A stretch of 64,000 nt of DNA from Otatea glauca. Its lineage: Eukaryota; Streptophyta; Magnoliopsida; Poales; Poaceae. The position numbers and the translations under genes were made by a program. The stretch is from contig JAYEVK010000185.1 of NCBI GenBank assembly GCA_036346275.1, positions 148,992 through 212,991 of the forward strand. The letters run 5' to 3'. Below, in pieces: positions 54,490 to 64,000 of this stretch; positions within the stretch are counted from its first letter, which is position 1; every line of letters begins with the position of its first letter. The notes beneath the pieces are model-generated. The model saw only the letters and a list, made by a program, of their open reading frames with translations, ran no database searches and had not been told where the DNA came from.

Positions 54490-57400
54490 TGTCGGGACCC
54501 AAATTTGCAACCGACCTCTCGTGTATACCGTGACTAGTCCAGATCACGCTTAGTGCACACAAAGCTCAACATAGATGCTATCATAGTCACACACAAATAA
54601 ATATAGCATAAACTTGATTAATTAATAATAACTGTTGTCTTACATGAATAATGCCTCATGTGGCTTAAAAAGAGTATCAATGAGAAGCAAATAAATAGAA
54701 TAAATGCAATGGCGCCCAGCCGCTACAGTAACCGACGAGGCTCTGATTCTAAGCATTCGTGATCCAAGTAATCCTCCTCCATGAATGGTATAGATTCTCT
54801 TCTTCAAGGTTGTTATTGTTGGGGTGAGTACATAAAGCACTCAACAAGTTGTGCACAACAATGCAAGTCTAATATTTTATATGCTTGGCTTAATCCAAAG
54901 GAATGGCTAGTAAGGGTATTTTGCAATAAAGCAAAGATTTAACAAGAATACAATAAATAGATTGAAAGCAAAGAAACAAATACAAGAATTAATAAATTCA
55001 AGATTTCAAATACACCAAGTTTCCAATCCTAATTTAATTTTTCCACTTTCCATGGCACCTTGCCATCCCAACAAGTTTTTGTTTAACAAAAGTCTAACCC
55101 TTAACTGTAATTTTTAGCATTGCCCAATACCGTGAGCACGGCTATTCAATAGATTGTACACTCGCAGAGGTTATGCACTTTACCCACACGATACAACCAA
55201 ACACCACCAAGGCGAGTGATCATAACAAAGCCTTTACAATGCTACACCTAGACCCAAGATCGCCGCTAAGGTTTCAACATCAAGGGTTAAACCACCACAA
55301 CAGGCCCTCTTGCGCCATGTGAGTTAAACCGTGAACCGGACTCACTATTCACCACGACAAGATCAAATCTAGGTTTCACAAATTATTCAACTAGATTGTC
55401 CCATTCCGCATATGTGGTTGCAAGAGAGACTCAGTCAAAGGCTTGCAAGGTTAAGTCCTTAAAGTGATTAAGGCAAGACTTCCACATACCCCGCCAAACT
55501 CGCCCACCTTGGCACACCGCCTCTGCCACTTGCCTCAATCTAAAATCATTACCACCCCAGCTTGATTACCAAGCACCACATGCCATCAACATTTCAATCC
55601 CGATGTGTGACCTCCTCGCCACGACAACTTGATATCATTGTGTGACAACACATGACACACCAATTCATAAACATTGTTCCATATTCCATTAGTCAAGATT
55701 AAATATCGACATTCTGACACATGTGATGACGTGGCATGGCTAAGCAATCTATGACGATCTAACTAGCCCATGTTGATTATCAACTATAATTCCACATCCT
55801 AGGGTGACAAATAGATCATGGCATATAATTGAGAAGGTATGGTTTAATTCAAATAGGCATATTATCTAATTCCTCAGATTAATTGAAATCATTTATACAC
55901 ATAAAATATCATGCATAAAGTTTAAAAGACAAAATAGCGATTTGGTGAAAATTAGGTGCAACATGATCAAAGCACAACTTGCCTTGGAGTAGGTGCTGGT
56001 CTTGATCTGAGTTTGGGTCTTGGAGCGACGAATCTTCCTCCGATCACCGAAAGCGCTCAACGCTCACGCTAAACGATGCCAAAATAGCAAATAAATACCA
56101 AACCAGAGAGCAAACAAACTCCAAAAATAAAATAAAATTCACCAATAAATAGATATTGATTTTACAATTTTTAGAAAATTGAATCACTCAATTCCGAGTT
56201 AAAATGCAAAAGATATAGCCTTTGAAGTTTGAATAACATCAAAATACGTAAAATAGAATTTCGATTTTTCCAATTATTTTTCTATTGAAAAGATCTTTAT
56301 TGCGCAACGCCGACGCCAGCCCCGACGACTAATCAGCGCCGACATCGCCGCTCGTCCATGGACTCGGTCCACGAATCGCTCGTCCACCGTGGACGCGCCC
56401 ACGCGGCCGCACCACGCGCCGACACGCGGCGCCAAGATCGATTGGTCGCGACGCCGCCGCGCCGATGCTCGACACGCGGCGCGCGATCCGCTGACGATCC
56501 GACGGCCACCGATCTACTCCCTACGTGGCTCAATCCCGATCGCCTATTCGGATCTAACGGTTAGAAATTTACCCGAGCTAAACACCGGCGAAGAAGCGAC
56601 GTGGCTTGATCCGACGGTTCGGCGAAGATCCAACGGATGCGCCAAGCTCCGAGACACGGCGCGGGCTTGCACCGAGCGAGGAAGACGACCACCGAACGGC
56701 GCTTCGACGCGACCGCGAAGAAGAAGGGCGACTCGACGCGACACGACGCGAGGAACTCTGATCCGAACCGATTCGGCGGAGGATGCTCGACGGCGCGAAT
56801 GGCACAAAACTCGCGCGCAGACCGCAAAGAACTACGGCGAGCTCCTCGAGCGGCGATGGCAATAAACAGCGAAGAGGCTAGAGCTACCGCCGCGCAAGGG
56901 AACGAGGAACATCGGAGCGCGGCCGCGCTTTATAGCCTCTGTGATGCGCACAGGAAGGAAACCCTAAATCACGCGGCGACGCGCAAGCGGCGGCGATTCG
57001 AAACCGAATCGGAGACGACGATCGAGACCGTCCGATCCAAGATGAGCGCCAAGATTAGATCCGGCGATACGATCCGATCCGCTCTTTCCAAATCCAACGG
57101 ACGAGATCTAAACTTACCAAAACAACGCTGGTTTATCCCGACCACTTGATCTCGATCCAACGGCTCGCAAAGACTAGGGTTTCGCGAAAGGAGGCAACCA
57201 TCCGATCTTCATCCAACTGGTCACACGCATGCGGCGGCATGGCAGTGCTAACGGGCCGCGACAAAGAATGGGTCACAAGACGACAAAGGTCGGGCTTGGC
57301 CCAAGATCGCTCACTCGATTTTCAAAAGCTTTTGATTTAAAATAATTCCTAAATTAGATTAATCTATTTTAAGTAATTAAAATATCGTGAAAATCCTTAA

Positions 57401-57610
57401 AATTTCATAAATACTTTGAGCATTCTCGAGCTCAAATAAAATATTTTTGGTAAAACTTTATATTAACTTTATCTATATATATTTAGTTTTCACCAAAGGT
57501 TCAATATACTTAATTAAAATAAATTTAGATAATTTCGAAAATCCAATAAATTCGTAAAATCACAAAAATGCACGTGAGCGAAATTATAAGCCAAATTTTG
57601 GGATGTTACA
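54490..57610 (-). repeat. Element E 3' LTR (3121 bp)
   Basis: Plus-strand TGTCGGGACC ... GGGATGTTACA, the inverse of the F LTR. It shares F's layout, including the GC-rich block (56290-57310) and the TGTGTGACAACAC-type block near 55640. Open frames in the GC-rich block are artefacts. Confidence 0.92.
56928..56937 (-). promoter_or_regulatory. TATA box of element E 3' LTR
   Basis: Minus-strand GGCTATAAAG, the equivalent of 39306 in F. Confidence 0.65.
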
Positions 57611-57625
57611 AACCTCCCTTAATGT
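57611..57625 (-). other. Element E polypurine tract
   Basis: Minus strand ATTAAGGGAGGTT directly before the LTR start. Confidence 0.78.
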
Positions 57626-58900
57626 AATCTCGAATTCGAGATTCAAGGTCGACTAGGAATAGGTTTGGAAATTCCATCTTTAGGTCCTCTTCACGCCCCA
57701 AAGTTGCCTCATTCTCGTAATGGTTGCTCCAATGAACTCGCAAAACGAATCGACTTGTTCCTCGGTTCTCATGTCCATGACATCCAAAATTTTCATTGAT
57801 GTTCTTTGTAGGTCAAATCCTTCGCAACTCAATCTCTTCCATAGGTGTCCGCCTCACTGCACCAAGACACTTCTTGAGTTGTGACACATGGAACACATCA
57901 TGCACGCCGCCAAAGAATCGCGTAATTCCAATCGATAAGCAACCTCCTCGACGGCTCAAAATTTTGAACGGTCCAACATATCTTGGGGCGAGCTTCTTTA
58001 GCGTGGAACCTTTAACTCCTTTCGTGAGGGTAACCCTAAGATACACGAAATCATCGGCTCAAACTTAGATCACGACGCCGATTATCGCCAGAACTCTTTT
58101 GCCTTGATCGCGATTTTCAACCTCTCTTATCATAGCAACTTGCTCTTCACTTCCTTGAGAATATCGGGCTAAATATCATACGCCTCCGCCTCATTCCAAT
58201 TTAGCGGGTACGACAGCACGACCATATAAAGCTTCAAATGGCGACATCCGCAAACTAGCTCGTGATCGTTGTTATAATCAACTCGTGATATGGCAAACAT
58301 TTATCCCATGATGTAGTGTAGGCTAAAGCACAAGCTCTTAACATATCTTCCAAAATCTGATTTATTTTTCTCGTCTCGACCATCGGTCCGAGGATGATAT
58401 GTGTGCTAAAGTTCAAACGCTGCTCCCATGGCTTCATGCAATTTATCCCAAAATCTCGAGGTGAACTGAGTACCTGTCTCGACACTATTTTCTTTGGTAC
58501 ACCATGCAAACACACGATTCGCAATGTATAGTTCTCGCTAACCGTCCCTCGAGTAAGTTGTCTTGATTGGAATGAAGTGAGCAACTTTGGTCAATCGATC
58601 CACATGACCCATATAGAATCATACCCATTTTGAGTTCTTGGTAATCCGTGACGAAATCCATACCGATTTCTTCCCACTTCCATTCTCGGGACTTTTAGCG
58701 GTTGTAGCAAACCCGCTGGTCTCGATGTATTGCCTTAACTCGCATACATCGCACAAGGCAACGTGTTTCGCGACTTCACGCTCATATTCGCCACCAAAAC
58801 CTCTCCTTTAAGTCCCGTACATCTTAGCGCTCGGATGAATTGAATACTTGGAATCATGAGCCTCTTCCAAAATCAATCGCTAAGTTCTAGTCTGCTTGGC
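57626..58900 (-). pseudogene. Element E integrase with C-terminal tail
   Basis: Minus frame 58046-57813 reads MYLRVTLTKGVKGST, RYVGPFKILSRRGGCLSI and VHDVFHVSQLKKCLG: the GPY/F region of integrase. Frame 58584-58255 carries RIVCLHGVPKKIV, a segment around the second Asp with a lost base, and INQILEDMLRACALAYTTSWDKCLPY (catalytic Glu). The zinc-binding part and first Asp lie in 58640-58880 in other frames. The tail toward 57640 has the same chromodomain-like residues as F. Confidence 0.83.
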
Positions 58901-60360
58901 ACACAAATGTGACCTTGAACCACATGGTACCTTGGTCGTCCACCAGAAAGTCCTTTGCTAATCCTTCATCCTTTTAGCCTTGATTCGTTGACTTTCTCAT
59001 CATCTTTTGTCCTTCCCGAATTTGATCTTCGAGCATTGGCTTCACTTCCAAAGCAGCTAGGAATCCTTCTAAAACTACTTCCAATTTTAAATTTTGTATT
59101 CTTCTCGCATGCTCGATCGCCCTTCCCGCACCATCATATTTGCCACGTAGTTTTGCGACTTAAGGCATCACCACTACATTTGCTTTTCCCTGATGGTAAT
59201 GAATTCCCATGTTATAATCCTTGATTAATTCCAACCATCTCCTTTGCCTCATATTGAGATCTGATTGAGTGAAAATATATTTCAAACTCTTATGGTCCGT
59301 ATATATCTCACATCTATTTCCAATGAGATAATGACGCTACAATTTCAAGGCATGCACCACGGCAAGCCAATTCCAAGTCATGCGAGGATAATTTCTTCAG
59401 GCGGTCTTAATCGCTTTGACGATATGCGACCACTTTACCTCTTGCATCAATACGCATCCAAGACCCCGCCTTGACGATCACAAGATATATCAAGTCGTTT
59501 CAACATTAGGCAAAACCAACATCGGGGCTGTTGTTAAACGCTTTAATTCTCAAAACTCTTATCACAATCAAGGCCCATGAAAATTTCTTTTCCTTTTCAA
59601 TAATCGAGTAAGAGGTCTCGCAATCGTTTAAAATCCTTCTATGAACCGCGATAATATCCCGCCATTCTGTAAAACTTTGACTTGAGTGATGACTTTGGTT
59701 GCTCCTAATGCAACATTGCCTCCACTTTGCTTGGGTCGACAAAGAACTCCTTCTCGTAGTCATGACATGACCGAGAAATTCCACCTTTCCTTCCAAAAGT
59801 CGTGATTTATCGAATTTAGCATACAAACTGTTGCTCACGCAGCTTTTCCAACACTAGCCTCGATGATTTTGCGTGTTCGCTTCGGTCTTCGAATATACCA
59901 AAATATCATCTATGAACACAACAACAAACTTGTCCAAGTATTCCATGAAAATCTTATTCATCAAGTTCATGAAATATGTCAGCGCATTGGTCAATCCAAA
60001 AGACATGACCGTGAACTCATAATGTCCATATCTTGAAGAGAATGCGGTCTTTGGAACATCTCCGCCTCAATCTTTAGTTGATGATATCCTAACGAAGGTC
60101 TATCTTGGAGAACACTCCACTCCTCTCAACCGGTCGAATGATCATCAATCCTTGGCAACGGATACTTATTCTTAATCGCTACTTCATTAAGTGCACGGTA
60201 ATCAATACACATTCTAAGGCTTCCATCCTTTTCCCGACAAACAAAATCGCGCCCCCATGGCATTTAACTTGGTCTTATAAAACCTTTCTAATAACTCGCC
60301 GACCGCTTTCTTCATCTCTACTAACTCATTGGTAGGCATCCGATAAGGTCTTTTGCTATT
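58901..60360 (-). pseudogene. Element E reverse transcriptase and RNase H
   Basis: Minus-strand fragments: LLEGKVEFLGHVMT and EKEKKFSWALI (59838-59560), an FIDDI-type catalytic motif near 59930-59900, FMNLM near 59970, and the fingers near 60240-60180. RNase H segments (YTDHKSLKYIFT-type near 59310, MRQRRWLELIKDYN near 59240) follow. No frame exceeds about 110 codons, because of scattered one-base indels. Confidence 0.8.
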
Positions 60361-60980
60361 GGTGCGTTCCTGCTAACTCAATGATTTAACTCGATGTCAC
60401 GGCCTCGCGGCATTCCCGCAGATCTTCCGAAATACGCCCGATATTCCTCGACCATCGCACGCCCTCTATGACGACGGTTCTCATGCTATTAACCATTAAT
60501 TGACCTCACGAACCGATGTCGCCGAATTCCACCTTTTCTCCTCTAGGGCTCTCAATGGATACAACCTTCACCACAATCCAAAACTGTTTTATGCTTGGTT
60601 AACTACCCATTCCCAATATGACATCTAAAACTTGGGCATCTAGAATAATCAAGTTCGCTAGAACTCTACCCCATTAATTATTAGCTTCACCCCAAACACC
60701 CAAGGTTAGATCTTAACTCGATCCCGGGCTTGTACTAGCATCACACTCTTAAGATTTTTCATGCTCAAACCATTTTCGATGCAAAAGCTCGAGAGACAAA
60801 GGAATGCGAAGCTCCGAATCAAATAATACTGCTAAGGTACCGAGTTTACCAAAACTTACCCAAGACGACGCCCGATGCTTCCCGGCTCCATCGGCGGTGA
60901 TGTGGTTGACTTTGCTCGAATAGTAGCTTGAGGCGCCACTCCGCTCGCCCAGCCTCGATTCGCCTCCCGCCATCGGTGCC
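60361..60980 (-). pseudogene. Element E aspartic protease (frame broken at active site)
   Basis: Minus frame 60973-60749 reads VNHITADGAGKH, SFGKLGTLAVLFDSE, then a shifted frame. The family motif FDSG is lost because CAGGAG reads CGGAG (about 60815-60820). VILGMDWL and VLDCG segments are recognisable near 60630-60570 in another frame. Confidence 0.8.
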
Positions 60981-62107
60981 TTAGCAGTGTCGCTCCAAGG
61001 TTGAAACGCATTGGCGTGATTCCTCCTTTCGGGACATCTATTAGCATAATGCCCCTACCATTGCAATCGTAGCACCTTCTCGCTACGATCACGACTTCTT
61101 GAGCATTGTTACTCGGCCGCCCGATAACCTTGTCCGAGCAGAGATGGAAGCTTGGGTTGAGGAGGTCACAACGAGTCATCAAAGGCTATAGATTGGTTAT
61201 ATTCGATTCGCTTGCTTTTTCTTTTCTTTTTTGGTTGTGAGAGGTCCGAGTCCACAGCTGGTGCTGTGTGTTGGCTTGTTAACAGCTTGTGGTTGGAACC
61301 TAGCAAACTGCTATGTGTCATCCTCATTCGCAGTGGTTAGGGCGCCCACCGGGTTAGTCATCAAGCGCTTATGCGATTTTCCCAAGCTCCTTGCGCTTAT
61401 CCTCCGTAATCAAAGCCTTGTTTACCAATTCTGGAAATCGAAAAGTGTGGGTAATCACCCCACTTGCGTACCGAAGTTTAGTCCTTTCATGAAGCGGATC
61501 GCTCGCCTTGTCCGTCGCTACGCCCTCGTAAGCATAGCGAGCTAATCGCGTGAATTTGTTTAAGTAATCGCCACCGTTGGCTTCCTTCTAAGCGCTCGAA
61601 CTCTTCCTTTTTCAGTCCATCATCCTTCCTGACATGGTATCGCGAAGGTCGCTGCAAACTCTTCCCATGTGATTTATGGGTGCTTCATGAGCAGACAATA
61701 GTTCTCCCACCATTCGCAAATTGCTCCTCTAGCCGATGGGATGCGAAGAACCTTCTCATGGCCTTCACATTGAGTGATGTACAATTTCTCTCAATGGTTC
61801 TCACCAATCATCCGCTCCAAGGGATTGACATTTCGAGAATGTTGGTGGTCGGGTCCTCATGAAGTCCGACAACTTGAGTAAGGACGAGGCCCGCCATTGT
61901 TGTTCGAGCAAATGGGTTGTTGATCGCAGCCATATTGGTCATCTCGCTGATCATAGTTCGATCAACCGAGTTTGCGCAGCGAGAAAAGCTCCCAAGTTCT
62001 CGTGATATCCATCGGGCGGTGCTTGCGCAGTGGTGCTCCTTCATTGGGATTGTTGCTCGAGCGCACTCACTTCCTCAAGCCCCATTGTTGCCGCGAGTGT
62101 TCACCAT
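60981..62107 (-). pseudogene. Element E gag
   Basis: Starts at the minus-strand ATG at 62107 (MVNTRGNNGA then TGA), the same N-terminus as F at 42936. Fragments further down include the zinc-knuckle area near 61090-61030 (CYDCNGRG, DVPKGGITPMRFNLG). Broken by stops and indels. Confidence 0.76.
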
Positions 62108-63253
62108 CCGCTTGATTGCTTCTTGGGTTAGGAAAGATAGATGTAGCATAGATAAGATGCAAGAATTTCTAATGGGGAAACAGTTAAACCCAACTTAAAT
62201 AATCTTTATTATTATTACTTGGTATGGTTGCTTACAATGCCTAAGGGCTTTGCAACACATAACGCACACTCAAAGAAACAATTAAGAACCCAACTAAACA
62301 TGCAACCTTAACGCCTACTAAAAGGTAAAGGCTAACTTAAGAACGCGACTCAACACTCGAGTCTCAACACAACTCTAAGACTAACTTCACTCATCCACCC
62401 ACCTCGGTCGAGATCGATCCGCATACACCGGGTGGGCCGGCATGGGTGCGAACCTATCCTCGTGACCTCTCACTGCTCCTCAGCTCCCACTCACGCCTTC
62501 CGGTCTTCTTCTTCCTCCCCACGACCTCATCCGGCCTCGACAACCTGGTCCGCTAGCTCCTCGCCACCGCAAGGCTTCCTCCACCGATGACTCGCACGCG
62601 CCACGGGTCTTTTGAAGCTCTCGCCCGCCACTCGCCACACGCTGCTCCAGCCCCGCAGCAGGTCCCTAGGTGATCCTCCCGGCGGTGGCGAACTCAAGAA
62701 GGTGTGCTGCAGTAGCACACTCTCCTCCACGATCCGCCGACGCCGCACGCCAAGACCGTCGGGTGAAGTCGAACACGGTGTCGCCGGCTCAGAGGCGAGT
62801 CGCGGCGCATCCGCTGAGAGCAAGTCTAGCAGCCTCCCCAACTCCGGGCCTCGTAAGTGAACCTCCGGCGTGATGTGGATCGTCCGGTGGTCTCGCCGCA
62901 CTCTCGAGCGAAGATGATCACCTGCGTAAGAACCCCGATGCACACCGCTGACGCCCAGCTTGCTTCCTCAGAGCGACGATCAAAGCCTCCAATCACTTGA
63001 AGAACTCTCCACGCCCCATGGCATAGCCACCCTGCCTTGACTCAAGGATCGAAGATCGCATCTATTCAAAACAAAATTTTGAATAAGATCTCCACCAAAC
63101 GGCAACTAAAAGAAGGTAATTTAGCAAGGATGAGAGTAGGAGGATGAGATAAGCCAAGAGTTTCATATTAGTCAATTTTACCATTTTCTTTAGAAAATAA
63201 TTTTGACACTCCTAAGAGATACCAACTACCTAGGGCCAAAACCTATAGTCAAG
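62108..63253 (-). other. Element E untranslated leader
   Basis: Inverse of 41751-42935 in F. Non-coding; contains GC-rich stretches (62400-62900) whose open frames I do not support. Confidence 0.68.
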
Positions 63254-63270
63254 ATGGCTCGATACCACCT
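63254..63270 (-). other. Element E primer-binding site (one base missing)
   Basis: Minus strand GGTGGTATCGAGCCAT, with the same absent A (CAG to CG) as in F and C. Confidence 0.85.
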
Positions 63271-63272
63271 CC

Positions 63273-64000
63273 GCTGGACCCGAATTTGCAATCCGACCTC
63301 CGTGTATACCGCACTAGTCCAGATCACGCTTAGTGCACACAAAGCTCAACATAGATGCTATCATAGTCACACACAAATAAATATAGCATAAACTTCATTA
63401 ATTAATAATAACTGTTGTCTTACATGAATAATGCCTCACAGGCTTAAAAAGAGTATCAATGAGAAGCAATAAATAGAATAAATGCATGGCACTCCAGCCG
63501 CCACAGTAACCGACGAGGCTCTGACCCTAAGCATTCGTGATCCAAGTAATCCTCCTCCATGAATGGTATAGATTCTCTTCTTCAAGTTGTTGTTGTTGGG
63601 GTGAGTACATAAAGCACTCAACAAGTTGTGCACAACAATGCAAGTCTAATATTTTATATGCTTGGCTTAATCCAAAGGAATGGCTAGTAAGGGTATTTTG
63701 CAATAAAGCAAAGATTTAACAAGAATACAATAAATAGATTGGAAAGCAAGAAACAAATACAAGAATTAATAAATTCAAGATTTCAAATACACCAAGTTTC
63801 CAATCCTAAATTAATTTTTCCACTTTCCATGGCACCTGCCATCCCAACAAGTTTTTGTTTAACAAAAGTCTAACCCTTAACTCAGAATTCTTTAGCATTG
63901 CCCAATACCGTGAGCACGGCTATTCAATAGATTGTACACTCGCAGAGGTTATGCACTTTACCCACACGATACAACCAAACACCACCAAGGCGAGTGATCA
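63273..64000 (-). repeat. Element E 5' LTR, terminal 728 bp in window
   Basis: Inverse of the LTR end; matches 54490-55215 closely (for example 63341-63420 against 54561-54640). The end motif TGTCGGGACC reads CGCTGGACC here, so the exact boundary is uncertain by a few bases. Confidence 0.85.

Larger units (their letters stand above)
54490..64000 (-). mobile_element. Ty3/gypsy Tekay-like chromovirus E, runs off right edge
   Basis: Same family as F in reverse orientation: 3' LTR 57610-54490, polypurine tract, integrase, RT, protease, gag, leader, PBS and the start of the 5' LTR from about 63273. It inserted in LTR D after CTTCTACAT. Reading frames are fragmented by many one-base indels like those of F. 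The 5' LTR and the second target duplication are outside the window. Confidence 0.92.

Noticed and set aside
1..64000. Host genes, tRNA, rRNA or microRNA genes
   Set aside because: No reading frame outside transposon proteins showed a recognisable domain, and I saw no tRNA or rRNA signature. The short palindromes in the CACTA arrays can form hairpins but are part of the repeat arrays.

Overview
The window is plant nuclear DNA, almost certainly from a grass (Poaceae). It consists of nested transposable elements, and I see no host gene, tRNA, rRNA or CRISPR array. The grass assignment rests on element types: Tekay-like chromoviruses with ~3.1-3.4 kb LTRs, a Tat-lineage Ty3/gypsy element with a second RNase H, SIRE/Maximus-like Ty1/copia elements, and a CACTA element with TNP2 plus a Transposase_24/Ulp1 second gene. 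Species cannot be told from the sequence alone.

The nest can be unpacked from LTR/TIR ends and target-site duplications (TSDs). (1) Copia A (+ strand) is the oldest layer, 6410-22254. It is broken by a Tekay element G1 (1-6409, left end outside the window), a solo LTR (7532-8873) and Tat element B (9241-16599, TSD TCTGG). (2) Copia C (- strand) sits in copia A's 3' LTR, from 22255. It keeps gag but has lost nearly all of pol. (3) A CACTA transposon (28973-50970, TSD ATC) splits copia C's gag. (4) The CACTA element carries a solo LTR (30728-32091, TSD ATAGA) inside its second gene and a complete 11.8 kb Tekay element F (38643-50416, TSD CTTAA) in the leader of its TNP2 gene. (5) Copia C's 5' LTR (52301-53052) is cut by another copia LTR, D (+ strand, 53053-54489). 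D is cut by Tekay element E (- strand, 54490 to beyond the right edge).

The CACTA core without its insertions is about 8.85 kb. Both genes read on the minus strand: TNP2 (38523-35295) and a second gene (33863-29651) with a Transposase_24-like N-terminus and a Ulp1/C48 cysteine protease C-terminus. Each gene has a TATA box directly preceded by an array of ~45-50 bp palindromic repeats (GACGGTT...AACCGTC). One array is the normal subterminal array at the right end; the other lies in the middle of the element in front of the second gene.

Tat element B has a long pol frame broken by three nonsense codons and no integrase. Downstream of pol it has an ~80 bp tandem array, then a compact antisense transcription unit (TATA box, 64-codon ORF, AATAAA). 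This is the best candidate for a little-described gene in the window.

From about 34.8 kb rightward, and most strongly in F, C's right flank and E, the sequence shows recurrent one-base losses at CAG/CTG and CG-rich sites. Three unrelated elements share the same lost base in their primer-binding sites. This looks like systematic sequencing or consensus error at methylated cytosines, so the fragmented reading frames there should not be taken as purely biological decay.
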